From Burkholderiales bacterium 67-32 (GTDB lineage Bacteria > Pseudomonadota > Gammaproteobacteria > Burkholderiales > Burkholderiaceae_B), in contig MKUP01000026.1 in NCBI GenBank assembly GCA_001898625.1, positions 248,001 through 312,000 on the forward strand: a DNA stretch of 64,000 bases, written 5' to 3'. Shown in pieces: positions 26,197-34,504 of this stretch. Position numbers and translations under genes: made by a program. The number at the start of each line of letters is the position of its first letter. Within the stretch, counting starts at the first letter, position 1. The notes beneath the pieces are model-generated. The model was not told the origin of the DNA, did not search any database, and saw only the letters and a program-made list of their open reading frames with translations.

Positions 26197-27008
26197 TGCG
26201 CGTGCGCTCCGCCCTGTTCGTGCCGGGGGACCGGCCCGAGCGGCTGCCCAAGGCGCTGGCCAGCGGCGCGGATGCTGTCATCGTGGACCTCGAGGACGCG
26301 GTCGAACCCGGTGCCAAGGATGCCGCGCGTGCGGCCGTGGCGGGATCCCTGCGAGGCTGCGGGGACCGGTCGGTGGTGGTGCGCGTCAATGCGGTCCAGA
26401 CGATTTATTTCGACGAAGACATCGCGCTGTGCGCCGGCAGTCCCGCGGTGGCCGCGGTGATGCTGCCCAAGGCGGAGTCGGCGGCGGACGTGGTCCGCGC
26501 GGCGGCGTCCGGCAGGCCCGTGTGGCCGCTGGTCGAAAGCGCGCGCGGCGTGCTGGCGCTGGAGGCCATCGCCGGCGCGCCGGCGGTGGGGCGCCTGGTG
26601 TTCGGCAGCCTGGATTTCGCGCTGGACCTCGACCTGGATCCGCTGTCGACCGCGGGCCGTGCGGTCCTGGACGATGCCCGGCACCGCATGCTGCTCCATG
26701 CGCGCGCCGCGGACCTGCCCGCGCCGCTCGATGGCGTGCACCCGCAACTGGACGACATCGACGGCCTGCGCGCCGAAGCCGCGCGGGCGCGCGCGGCGGG
26801 CATGGGCGGCATGCTGTGCGTGCACCCCATGCAGGTGGCCGCGATCAACGAGGTATTCAGTCCTTCGGCGGCGGAACTGGCATGGGCTCGCCGCGTCGTC
26901 GAGGCGGCGGCAGGGCAGAGAGGGGCGTTCCGGTTGGACGGGAGAATGGTCGATGCGCCGGTGCTGGCGAAGGCCCGGCGGACGGTGGAGGCCGCCGGCG
27001 GGGCATAG
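26193..27008 (+). CDS. ccl: Citramalyl-CoA lyase-like protein (HpcH/HpaI, CitE family)
   Basis: This 271-residue TIM-barrel lyase of the CitE/MclA family cleaves (S)-citramalyl-CoA to acetyl-CoA and pyruvate, the last step of itaconate breakdown. Active-site segments are LFVPGDRPERLPKALASGAD at the N-terminus, VDLEDAVEP (metal and substrate acid), PLVESARGV and the C-terminal MLCVHPMQVAAIN. It overlaps the CoA-transferase gene by 4 bases and closes the operon, followed by a strong terminator. Counterparts are PA0883 and RipC. Confidence 0.87.
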   Translation: MMRVRSALFVPGDRPERLPKALASGADAVIVDLEDAVEPGAKDAARAAVAGSLRGCGDRSVVVRVNAVQTIYFDEDIALCAGSPAVAAVMLPKAESAADVVRAAASGRPVWPLVESARGVLALEAIAGAPAVGRLVFGSLDFALDLDLDPLSTAGRAVLDDARHRMLLHARAADLPAPLDGVHPQLDDIDGLRAEAARARAAGMGGMLCVHPMQVAAINEVFSPSAAELAWARRVVEAAAGQRGAFRLDGRMVDAPVLAKARRTVEAAGGA

Positions 27009-27033
27009 CGGCGCGCGTTTGCCGCAGGCAAAG

Positions 27034-27061
27034 AAAAACCCCGCCTGGGCGGGGTTTTTTC
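27034..27061. terminator. Bidirectional terminator between the itaconate operon and rpmBG
   Basis: A stem CCCCGCC/GGCGGGG with loop TGG is followed by six T on the plus strand and by an A/T run on the minus strand. It lies between the convergent lyase gene and rpmG. Confidence 0.93.
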
Positions 27062-27076
27062 GCAAAACCGAGCCGA

Positions 27077-27247
27077 TTACTTCAGCTTGGTTTCCTTGTA
27101 GTCCACGTGCTTGCGCGCGACCGGATCGAACTTCTTGATCAGCATCTTTTCCGGGGTGGTGCGCTTGTTCTTGGTCGTGGTGTAGAAATGCCCGGTTCCG
27201 GCGGTGGATTCGAGCTTGATCTTTTCGCGAATACCTTTGGTGGCCAT
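27077..27247 (-). CDS. rpmG: 50S ribosomal protein L33
   Basis: This 56-residue ribosomal protein of the large subunit, near the E site, starts [14 protein letters not shown] and ends YKETKLK, both characteristic of L33. It has no CxxC pairs, so it is the zinc-independent form. It follows rpmB by 24 bases on the minus strand, the usual rpmB-rpmG order. Confidence 0.98.
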   Translation of the reverse strand: MATKGIREKIKLESTAGTGHFYTTTKNKRTTPEKMLIKKFDPVARKHVDYKETKLK

Positions 27248-27271
27248 GATGTGCTCCTGTGGATCCGGTGA

Positions 27272-27508
27272 TTAAACGGCTTCGCCGCGAGCGCGCAGAT
27301 CGGCCAGGACGGCTTCGATGCCGTTCTTGTCGATGGTGCGCAGGGCGTTGGTGCTGACACGCAGGCGAACCCAGCGGTTTTCGCTTTCGACCCAGAACCT
27401 GCGGTATTGCAGGTTCGGCAGGAACCGACGCTTGGTCTTGTTGTTGGCGTGGGAAACGTTGTTGCCCGTGATCGGACCCTTACCGGTTACTTGACATACT
27501 CGTGCCAT
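27272..27508 (-). CDS. rpmB: 50S ribosomal protein L28
   Basis: This 78-residue L28 starts [20 protein letters not shown] with the conserved central [16 protein letters not shown], exactly the usual length. The start ATG at 27508 is the first Met of the conserved sequence, although the frame stays open upstream. It is the first gene of the rpmB-rpmG operon; the nearest good promoter lies about 265 bases upstream. Confidence 0.98.
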   Translation of the reverse strand: MARVCQVTGKGPITGNNVSHANNKTKRRFLPNLQYRRFWVESENRWVRLRVSTNALRTIDKNGIEAVLADLRARGEAV

Positions 27509-27773
27509 GGCGACACCTCTTCTACTATTTCGTGAATTCGGGAGACGGATCCGGGGACCGGCAATGCCGGATAGTGCCCCGAAGTTCTGGCGCGGCTTGG
27601 CAGGATGGATGCCGACCCGGTTCGCACGGGTTCTCAAGGCACCCCGGCGCAGTGCCAGAATGCGTTGAAAACGTGCGCTAAAAACATCCCGAGCCAGGTT
27701 TGCCAGGTTCGAAACGTTCCATTTTCCGGGGCGAGTTTTCTCGCGGACCAAGGGTAACGCCGTAAAGCTCGCA

Positions 27774-27803
27774 AGAATAGCATGAAAGCCGCCGTTTTTT
27801 CAA
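27774..27803 (-). promoter_or_regulatory. Sigma-70 promoter for rpmB-rpmG
   Basis: On the minus strand TTGAAA (-35) and TATTCT (-10) are separated by 18 bases, followed by a G/C-rich start region typical of growth-rate-controlled genes. It is the best promoter match in the gap. Confidence 0.6.
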
Positions 27804-27904
27804 GCCGTTGTTTGTGGCGCAGCTTGTTTTCCTGCGGAACGGCCACCGGATTCTACGGCATCGGACCGCCGAAAATGCGAGCAGGCCGCTCGCTAACCCT
27901 ATGT

Positions 27905-27922
27905 TGACTGATCGATCAGTCA
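27905..27922. promoter_or_regulatory. Perfect 18-base palindromic TetR operator
   Basis: TGACTGATCGATCAGTCA is perfectly palindromic and sits 38 bases before the TTG start of the TetR gene. Size, symmetry and position fit a TetR dimer site, probably for autoregulation. Confidence 0.75.
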
Positions 27923-27960
27923 GGGCCTAGGCTAGCGCATCCCTACCCAGGAAGCGCGCC

Positions 27961-28659
27961 TTGACCGACCAGAACGCCCGAACCGCCATCCTCGACGCCG
28001 CCGAAGGGGTGTTCGCCGCCCATGGCTTCGATGGCACCAGCATGCGGCAGATCGCCAATGAGGCGGGCGTGGCCCAGGCATTGCTGCACTACCACTTCGG
28101 TACCAAGGAAAAGCTGTACGAGGCGATGTTCGCGCGCCGCTCCGATGCCATCAACGCCGTGCGCGCGGCCGCGCTGGACCGGCTGTTCGGGCCGGACGGG
28201 CAGGGCCGGCCCACGCTGGGCGATCTGCTGGAGGCCTTGTTCCGGCCCACGGTGGAATTCGGCCACGAGGGGCCCGCGGGCAACCTGTTCTCGCGCGTGC
28301 TGGCGGCCACGGCCAATGCCGAGGACGAGCGTTCGCGCACGCTGATCGGCGCCCACTACGACGCGATCGCCCGCCGTTTCATCGACGCCTTCCGCCGCAT
28401 CCTGCCCCCGTTGCAGCAGGACGACGCGGTGTGGTCCTACATGTTCGCCATCGGCGTGGGCATGACCATGATGGCCGCCACCGGCCGGGCCGGGCGCCTG
28501 TCGGACGGCGCCTGTGACGACAGCGACGTCGATGCCGTCATGGCCCGCCTGGTGCCTTTCATCAGCGCCGGCATCGAGGCGCTGGCGGCCGATCGCGCCG
28601 CTGGCGGTTCGGGCCGACCTCCCGTTTTTCCCCCGCGCTCCGGTTCTGGAGCCGGCTGA
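27961..28659 (+). CDS. TetR-family transcriptional regulator
   Basis: This 232-residue repressor has the TetR helix-turn-helix at about residues 10-55: ILDAAEGVFAAHGFDGTSM followed by QIANEAGVAQALLHYHFG. The helical ligand-binding domain follows (a CECR-type C-domain is likely). The start is a TTG at 27961: an in-frame TAG lies 12 codons upstream and no ATG or GTG precedes the helix-turn-helix, and AGGAAG provides a ribosome site. The 18-base palindrome just upstream is its likely operator. It precedes the TRAP operon by 71 bases in the same orientation, so it is the probable regulator of that operon. Effector unknown. Confidence 0.88.
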   Translation: MTDQNARTAILDAAEGVFAAHGFDGTSMRQIANEAGVAQALLHYHFGTKEKLYEAMFARRSDAINAVRAAALDRLFGPDGQGRPTLGDLLEALFRPTVEFGHEGPAGNLFSRVLAATANAEDERSRTLIGAHYDAIARRFIDAFRRILPPLQQDDAVWSYMFAIGVGMTMMAATGRAGRLSDGACDDSDVDAVMARLVPFISAGIEALAADRAAGGSGRPPVFPPRSGSGAG

Positions 28660-28730
28660 TTCCCCGGGGCCCAGCCCCGACCGAGAGAACCGGGCCGCCA
28701 TGAGCCCGGCCCCCTGACAAGGAGACATGC

Positions 28731-29786
28731 ATGCGTATTCTGCCGGCCGCATTGGCCGCTTTGCTGGCCACCGCCACGATGGCGGTACAGGCCAAGACCA
28801 TTACCGTGACGCTGGTCAACGGCCACCCGCCGGTGTTCCGCTGGGTCAAGCACCTGCAGGAGTCCTTCGTGCCAGCGGTGAACAAGGCGCTGGAAGGCTC
28901 GGACATCAAGCTCGAATGGAAGCAGCAGTACGGCGGCGCGCTGGCCAAGGTGGGCGAGGAGCTGGAGGCGGCCCAGGACGGCGTGGCCGACATCGCGCTG
29001 GTGCCCACGATCTTCGAGCCGGCCAAGCTGCCGCTGCAGAACGTCACCTACTACACGCCCTTCGTCTCGGACGATCCCGGCCTGGTGACCCAGGCGGTGC
29101 AGGACGTGCAGCGCAAGATACCGGCGATGATGAAGGCCTGGGAGGCGAACGACGTCGTCTACATCGGCGGCGGCTTCGGGCTGGACGACTACCTGCTGTT
29201 CACGAAATTTCCGGTCAAGAGCCTGGCCGATCTCAAGGGCCGCAAGATCGGCACGCCGGGCACGTCGATCAACTGGATGAAAGGCACCGGCGCAGTAGGC
29301 GTCGCGGGCAACCTGACCGAGTACTACAACTCGCTGCAGACCGGCCTTTACGACGGCGTGGTCACCTTCGCCACCGCGGCCCTGCCGGCCAAGATCCAGG
29401 AGGTCGCGCCCTACATCACGCAGATCGGCTACGGCGCCCAGTACTCGGGCGGCATCGCGGCCAACAAGGACTGGTACGACGCCCAGCCGGAAGCCCTGAA
29501 GAAAGCATTGAAAGCGGGCGCCGACGCGTTCGAGAAGGCCTATACCGACGACCTGCGCAAGGCCACCCGCGCCGCGCTGGACGAACTGGTCGCCAAGGGC
29601 GGCAAGCTCAATCCGGATTCGGCCAGCCTGCGGGGCGCCTACGCCAAGGTGCTGGAGGATCCGACCAAGAGCTGGATCGCCGAGCTGCACAAGAAAAAGC
29701 TGCCGGCCAAGGAGGTGCTGGACGCCTACATGAAGGAAGTGCGGGCCGCCGGCGCCAAGCCGGTGCGCGACTGGGATCGGAACTGA
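28731..29786 (+). CDS. dctP: TRAP transporter solute-binding protein, DctP family
   Basis: This 351-residue periplasmic extracytoplasmic receptor of a TRAP transporter has a signal peptide in residues 1-21 (MRILPAALAALLATATMAVQ then AK). The DctP fold is recognised in LEWKQQYGGALAKVGEELEA and KGRKIGTPGTSINWMKGTG, where substrate-contacting residues normally lie. The ATG at 28731 follows AAGGAG. It leads a six-gene run with both membrane subunits, so the transporter is complete. Ligands of this family are organic acids; given the downstream BKACE and lactonase genes, a keto- or aldonic-type acid is plausible but unproven. Confidence 0.93.
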   Translation: MRILPAALAALLATATMAVQAKTITVTLVNGHPPVFRWVKHLQESFVPAVNKALEGSDIKLEWKQQYGGALAKVGEELEAAQDGVADIALVPTIFEPAKLPLQNVTYYTPFVSDDPGLVTQAVQDVQRKIPAMMKAWEANDVVYIGGGFGLDDYLLFTKFPVKSLADLKGRKIGTPGTSINWMKGTGAVGVAGNLTEYYNSLQTGLYDGVVTFATAALPAKIQEVAPYITQIGYGAQYSGGIAANKDWYDAQPEALKKALKAGADAFEKAYTDDLRKATRAALDELVAKGGKLNPDSASLRGAYAKVLEDPTKSWIAELHKKKLPAKEVLDAYMKEVRAAGAKPVRDWDRN

Positions 29787-29806
29787 ACCGGGCGGCGAGG
29801 TCATCC

Positions 29807-30379
29807 ATGTCTGAAGTCCCCACCACTGGCGAGGGAGATTTCCTCCCTGCGGCCGACCACCCGCTGCTGCGCATCCTGGATGCCTGCACCGCGGTCCTGA
29901 ACGCGATCGGCACGCTGCTGATCGTGGGCGTGATGGTCGCCATCAACGCCGACATCGTCGGCCGCTCCTTCTTCGGCCATCCCATCTCGGGCGTGCCCGA
30001 GTTGGTCAGCATGTCCATCGTCGCCATCGTCTTCCTGCAGGTCGCCCATTCGCTGCGGCTAGGCGGGCTGACGCGGGCGGAGGTGCTGCTGGACAAGCTG
30101 CCGCCGCGCGGGCGGGCCGGGCTGGAAGCCCTGTACTGCCTGATCGGCGCCGCGTTCTGCGCGGTGCTGCTCAACGGTCTCGTGCCGCTGTTCGAGCGGG
30201 CCTGGACGCGCGATCTGTTCGTGGGCGCGATCGGCGATTTCACCGCGCCGATCTGGCCGGTGCGGCTGATCATGCTGGTGGGGACGGCGGCGCTGGGCCT
30301 GCAGTTCCTGGCCCGGGCGGTGCGCGCGCTGTGCGCGGCCGCGACGACGCACGGCCGGGCCGTGCAGGCGGGGGCATGA
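29807..30379 (+). CDS. dctQ: TRAP transporter small permease, DctQ family
   Basis: This 190-residue small membrane subunit has four hydrophobic segments, at about residues 30-50, 65-85, 105-130 and 145-170. The DctQ landmark is NADIVGRSFFGHPISGVPEL after TM1. It lies 20 bases after dctP and overlaps dctM by 4 bases (ATGA), typical of DctQM pairs. It supports the large permease in sodium-coupled uptake. Confidence 0.91.
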   Translation: MSEVPTTGEGDFLPAADHPLLRILDACTAVLNAIGTLLIVGVMVAINADIVGRSFFGHPISGVPELVSMSIVAIVFLQVAHSLRLGGLTRAEVLLDKLPPRGRAGLEALYCLIGAAFCAVLLNGLVPLFERAWTRDLFVGAIGDFTAPIWPVRLIMLVGTAALGLQFLARAVRALCAAATTHGRAVQAGA

Positions 30380-31695
30380 CCATCATGAGCGATCTGGTCA
30401 TCGGCGCGCTGGCGCTGTTCGGGATGGTGGGGCTGATCTACGCCGGCATGCACGTCGCGATCGCGCTGGCCGTCTGTTCCTTCCTGGGCGTGCTGGCGAT
30501 CAAGGGCAGCTTCCTGATCACCGGCCGCATGCTGGCGCTGGCCGCCACCGAGTCCATCGACTCCTACATCTTCGGCGTGGTGCCGCTATTCGTGCTGATG
30601 GGCTTCGTCGTGTCGCAGGCCGACATCGGCCGCGACGCGTTCGACGTCGCCAACCGCATGCTGGGCCGCATCAAGGGCGGCCTGGGCATCGCCACCGTGG
30701 GCGCCAACGCGATCTTCGCCGCCATTACCGGCATCTCGATCGCGTCGGCCGCCGTGTTTACCCGGGTGGCCGTGCCCGAAATGCTGCGGCATGGCTACAC
30801 CAAGCGTTTCGCCTACGGCATCGTCGCGGGCAGCTCGGTGCTGGGCATGCTGATCCCGCCCAGCCTGCTGCTCATCCTGTATGGGATCCTGACCGAGCAG
30901 TCGGTGGGCGACCTGTTCCTGGCCGGCGTGGTGCCGGGCATCGTGCTGGCCATCGCCTTCGGCCTGGGCGTCTACTGGCTGGCCCGCAATCGCCCGGATT
31001 TTGCCGGTTCCAGCATTTCCGAGGACGTCGTGCCGTTGTCCATCGCCGCGATGGGACGCAAGGCGCTGCCCATCGTGCTGCTGATCGGCCTCGTGCTGGG
31101 CGGCATCTACGGCGGTTTCTTCACGCCTACCGAGGCCGGCGCCGTCGGCGCGCTGGGCGCGATCGTGATCGGCCTGTTCCGGCGCGCGCTGCCGCCCGGG
31201 CGCATCTGGCGGGTGTTGACCGACACCGGCCAGGTTACCGCCGCCATCTGTTTCCTGATCATCGCGGCCAGCATGTATTCGCGCATGCTGTCGCTGAGCG
31301 GCCTGCCGGAGTTCCTGACCGCGGCCCTCGCGGCCAGCGACATCGGCTACTGGGGCATCATCATTGCCTACGTGCTGCTGATCGTCGCGATGGGGACCAT
31401 CCTCGACAGTTCGTCCATCCTGCTGATCGTGGTGCCGCTGTTCTATCCGATCATGAAGGCCTTCGGCATCGATCCCATCTGGTTCGGCATCGTCACCGTG
31501 ATCGCCGTCGAGGTCGGCCTGCTGACGCCACCGTTCGGGCTCTCGGTCTACGTCATCAAGGGGACCTCGCCCGACCGCACATTGAAACTGGGCGAGATCT
31601 TCCACGGCGCCCTGCCGTTCGCCGCCATCATGCTGGCGGTGCTCGCCCTGATCCTGGTATTTCCGTGGCTGGCCACCGGCCTGCTCGGACGCTGA
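30376..31695 (+). CDS. dctM: TRAP transporter large permease, DctM family
   Basis: This 439-residue transport channel subunit has about 12 membrane segments. Family signatures are VVPLFVLMGFVVSQADIGRD in the first third, AGSSVLGMLIPPSLLLILYG in the middle and GGFFTPTEAGAVGALGAIVI after that. It overlaps dctQ by 4 bases; an ATG three codons downstream is an alternative start. It is followed after 15 bases by the cyclase-family gene, so transporter and enzymes are one operon. Confidence 0.94.
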   Translation: MTIMSDLVIGALALFGMVGLIYAGMHVAIALAVCSFLGVLAIKGSFLITGRMLALAATESIDSYIFGVVPLFVLMGFVVSQADIGRDAFDVANRMLGRIKGGLGIATVGANAIFAAITGISIASAAVFTRVAVPEMLRHGYTKRFAYGIVAGSSVLGMLIPPSLLLILYGILTEQSVGDLFLAGVVPGIVLAIAFGLGVYWLARNRPDFAGSSISEDVVPLSIAAMGRKALPIVLLIGLVLGGIYGGFFTPTEAGAVGALGAIVIGLFRRALPPGRIWRVLTDTGQVTAAICFLIIAASMYSRMLSLSGLPEFLTAALAASDIGYWGIIIAYVLLIVAMGTILDSSSILLIVVPLFYPIMKAFGIDPIWFGIVTVIAVEVGLLTPPFGLSVYVIKGTSPDRTLKLGEIFHGALPFAAIMLAVLALILVFPWLATGLLGR

Positions 31696-31710
31696 ACGAA
31701 GGAGTCCATC

Positions 31711-32487
31711 ATGCCTCGACGTTTCGTCGATCTTTCCGTCGCCCTCGACGACCGCATCGCTTCCGATCCGCCCGGCCACCTGCCGCAGATCGCCTATCTC
31801 GACCATCGTTCGACCGCCGCCGACATGGCGTCCTTCTTTCCCGGGCTGGACGTGGCCGACCTGCCGGGCGGCGAGGGGTGGGCCATCGAGCGCTTGAACG
31901 TCTCGACCCACAACGGCACGCACCTGGATGCACCGTACCACTTCCACTCGACCATGGATGGCGGCGAGCGCGCCATCACCATCGACGAGGTGCCGCTGGA
32001 GTGGTGTTTCAGCCGTGGCGTGAAGCTGGATTTCCGCCACCTGCCCGATGGCCACGTGGTCACGCCCGGGGAAGTCGAGGCCGAACTGGCCCGCATCGGG
32101 CACGTGCTTGAACCCTACGACATCGTGCTGGTGAACACGGCGGCCGGCGCGCGCTACGGCCAGCCCGACTACGTGTCGGCCGGCTGCGGCATGGGCATGG
32201 AGGCCACGCTGTACCTGACCGAGCGCGGCGTGCGCGTGACCGGCACCGACGGCTGGAGCTGGGACGCGCCGTTCGTGCACACGGCCAAGCGCTTCGCCGA
32301 AAGCCCGGACCCCTCCATGATCTGGGAGGGCCACCGTGCCGGCATGGCCCGGGCCTATTGCCACCTGGAGAAGCTGGGCAACCTGGACAGCCTGCCGCCG
32401 CACGGATTCACCGTCTCGTGCTTCCCCTACAAGATCCGTGGCGCCTCGGCCGGGTTCACCCGCGCCGTGGCCATTTTCGAAGACTGA
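31711..32487 (+). CDS. Cyclase-family metal hydrolase (kynurenine formamidase-like fold)
   Basis: This 258-residue protein has the cyclase/KynB fold with the metal-binding motif HNGTHLDAPYHF at about residues 68-79 (HxGTHxDxPxH). Relatives hydrolyse N-formylkynurenine, lactones or isatin-type amides with a bound Mn or Zn. A second segment, GTDGWSWDAPFVH, is typical of the bacterial subgroup near TRAP transporters. The start ATG follows GAAGGAG. It is more likely a hydrolase of the imported compound than a tryptophan pathway enzyme because no kynureninase genes are nearby. Confidence 0.9.
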   Translation: MPRRFVDLSVALDDRIASDPPGHLPQIAYLDHRSTAADMASFFPGLDVADLPGGEGWAIERLNVSTHNGTHLDAPYHFHSTMDGGERAITIDEVPLEWCFSRGVKLDFRHLPDGHVVTPGEVEAELARIGHVLEPYDIVLVNTAAGARYGQPDYVSAGCGMGMEATLYLTERGVRVTGTDGWSWDAPFVHTAKRFAESPDPSMIWEGHRAGMARAYCHLEKLGNLDSLPPHGFTVSCFPYKIRGASAGFTRAVAIFED

Positions 32488-32501
32488 ATCCGGAGCCTGC
32501 G

Positions 32502-33473
32502 ATGAACGACCCCCAAGCCAAGCCCGTCAAGCCCGCCAAGCAAGCCGCGCCCAAGATCATCATCACCTGCGCGGTCACGGGCGGCATCCATACGCCCACC
32601 ATGTCCGAGGCGCTGCCGTACCGCCCCGAAGACATCGCCGCCCAATCCATCGCCGCGGCCGAGGCCGGCGCGGCCATCCTGCACCTGCATGCGCGCGATC
32701 CGAAGGACGGCCGGCCCACGCCCGATCCGGCCGTGTTCATGCAGTTCCTGCCGCAGATCAAGGCAGCCACCGACGCGGTCATCAACGTCACCACCGGCGG
32801 CGGCCTGAACATGACGGTGGAGCAGCGCCTGGCCGCGCCGCTGCTGGCCAAACCCGAGATGTGCTCGCTCAACATGGGGTCGATGAACTTCGGCATCTAT
32901 CCCATGGCCGATCGCTACAAGCAGTGGAAGTTCGATTGGGAAGAGAGCTACCTGCGCAATACCGACGACTTCATCTTCCGCAACACCTTCCGCGACATCG
33001 AGCGCATCCTGAAAATGCTGGGCGAGGAGCACGGCACCCGCTTCGAGCACGAGTGCTACGACGTCGGCCACCTGTACAACGTCGCGCACTTCGTCGACCG
33101 CGGCCTGCTCAAGCCGCCGTTCTTCATCCAGATGATCTTCGGCATCCTGGGCGGCATCGGCGCCGAACTGGACAACCTGATGTTCATGAAACGCACGGCC
33201 GACCGGTTGTTCGGCAACGACTACCGCTGGTCGGTGCTGGCCGCCGGCCGCCACCAGATGAACTTCGCCACGCAGGCGGCCCTGCTGGGCGGCAGCGTGC
33301 GGGTGGGGCTGGAGGACAGCCTGTACATCGGCAAGGGCCAGTTGGCGGCGTCGAACGCCGACCAGGTCGCCAAGGTGCGCCGCATCCTGGAGGAAATGGG
33401 GCACGAGATCGCGACGCCGGACGAGGCCCGCGCCATGCTGGCGCTCAAGGGCGCGGACCGGGTCGGGTTCTGA
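32502..33473 (+). CDS. Beta-keto acid cleavage enzyme (BKACE, formerly DUF849)
   Basis: This 323-residue zinc TIM-barrel enzyme has a family reaction in which a beta-keto acid reacts with acetyl-CoA to give an acetoacetate-type fragment and a new CoA ester; Kce of lysine fermentation is the prototype. The zinc motif AAILHLHARDPKDGRPTPDP (about residues 52-71) is present, followed by the substrate region VINVTTGGGLNMT and the C-terminal GGSVRVGLEDSLYIGKG. The start at 32502 precedes MNDPQAKP and follows CGGAG. Substrate within the family is very variable and is unknown here. Confidence 0.92.
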   Translation: MNDPQAKPVKPAKQAAPKIIITCAVTGGIHTPTMSEALPYRPEDIAAQSIAAAEAGAAILHLHARDPKDGRPTPDPAVFMQFLPQIKAATDAVINVTTGGGLNMTVEQRLAAPLLAKPEMCSLNMGSMNFGIYPMADRYKQWKFDWEESYLRNTDDFIFRNTFRDIERILKMLGEEHGTRFEHECYDVGHLYNVAHFVDRGLLKPPFFIQMIFGILGGIGAELDNLMFMKRTADRLFGNDYRWSVLAAGRHQMNFATQAALLGGSVRVGLEDSLYIGKGQLAASNADQVAKVRRILEEMGHEIATPDEARAMLALKGADRVGF

Positions 33474-33481
33474 GCGCGGCC

Positions 33482-34501
33482 ATGGGGGGCACTTCCAATC
33501 CGCTGGACGGCTTCGTCGTCGATCCGGCCGCCATCGCCTATGCGGGGCAGGGGCTGCAACGCCCCGAATGCATCCTGGCCGAGCGCGACGGTTCGCTGTG
33601 GGCCGCCGACGCGCGTGGCGGCGTGGTCCACATCCGGCCCGACGGCAGCCAGCGGTTGGTCACGCAGCAGGCCGACACGCATTTCAGCCGGGCCGCCGAC
33701 GACGCCACCCGCTTCGTCGCGGGCACCCTGCCCAACGGCCTGGCCTTCGCCCGCGACGGCGACATCGTCATCTCCAATTTCGGCACCGACCGGCTGGAGT
33801 TGATGACGCGCGAGGGCCAAAGCCGCGTGTTGGCCGACACCGTGGACGGCCAGCCCATCGGCAAGGTCAACTTCGTGCTGCGCGACAGCCGCGACCGGCT
33901 GTGGCTGACCATTTCCACCCGCATCAGGAACTGGATGCAGGCCATGGATCCCAAGGTGGCCGATGGCTATATCGCCTTGTACGAGCATGGCCGGCTGCGC
34001 ATCGTGGCCGACGGCTTCCACTTCACCAACGAGATCCGGCTCGACGCGCGCGAGGAATGGCTGTACGTGGCCGAGACCTGCGCGCGGCGCGTCTCGCGCC
34101 TGCGGGTGGCGCCCGACGGCAGCCTGTCGGACCGGGAAGTGTTCGGTCCCGCCGACCATGGCGCCTTCATCGACGGCATCGCGTTCGATGCCCACGGCAA
34201 CCTGTGGGGCACACATGTGATGACGGACAGGATCTTCGCGATCACGCCGGAAGGGGAATTGCGGATCGTGCTGGACGACGATGGCGGCAGCGCCGCGGGG
34301 AAGGCGCTGATGGCGGCGTTCGAGCGCGGCGAGGCGACGCCGGAGCTGATGCTGGCGTGCGGGGGGACGATCGCGCCGTGGTTCGCGAGCGTGACGTTCG
34401 GGGGAGCGGACCTGCGGACGGTTTATGTCGGGAGCTTGCGGGGCGAGCGGATTCCGTATTTTCGGGCTCCCGTGGCGGGGTTGCCCATGGTGCATTGGTA
34501 A
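33482..34501 (+). CDS. SMP-30/gluconolactonase/LRE-family protein
   Basis: This 339-residue six-bladed beta-propeller lactonase has RPECILAERDGSLWAADARG near residue 27, which is the usual first-blade metal region; NGLAFARDGDIVISNFG and HFTNEIRLDAREEWLYVAET follow in blades 2-4. The family hydrolyses sugar lactones or organophosphate-like esters with calcium or zinc. It lies 8 bases after the BKACE gene and closes the TRAP operon, ending 3 bases from convergent radC. It may open a lactone intermediate of the operon pathway. Confidence 0.87.
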   Translation: MGGTSNPLDGFVVDPAAIAYAGQGLQRPECILAERDGSLWAADARGGVVHIRPDGSQRLVTQQADTHFSRAADDATRFVAGTLPNGLAFARDGDIVISNFGTDRLELMTREGQSRVLADTVDGQPIGKVNFVLRDSRDRLWLTISTRIRNWMQAMDPKVADGYIALYEHGRLRIVADGFHFTNEIRLDAREEWLYVAETCARRVSRLRVAPDGSLSDREVFGPADHGAFIDGIAFDAHGNLWGTHVMTDRIFAITPEGELRIVLDDDGGSAAGKALMAAFERGEATPELMLACGGTIAPWFASVTFGGADLRTVYVGSLRGERIPYFRAPVAGLPMVHW

Positions 34502-34504
34502 TGC

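Larger units (their letters stand above)
27509..27960. other. Intergenic region: rpmBG leader, promoter and TetR operator
   Basis: This 452-base gap between divergent rpmB and the TetR gene has no convincing coding sequence: the frames that cross it lack ribosome sites and family-like sequence. It contains a minus-strand promoter (27774-27803), a long untranslated leader for rpmB (27509 to about 27768), and an 18-base palindrome (27905-27922) before the TetR gene. An inverted repeat CCGGCAATGCCGG lies at 27558-27570 inside the leader. Confidence 0.6.

Noticed and set aside
27634..27846. 70-residue minus-strand open frame in the rpmB leader
   Set aside because: No ribosome site, no family resemblance, and it overlaps the predicted rpmBG promoter.
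28671..28730. Attenuator hairpin CCGGGC/GCCCGG before dctP
   Set aside because: Short 6-base stem without a T-run in a very GC-rich context; not distinguishable from chance.
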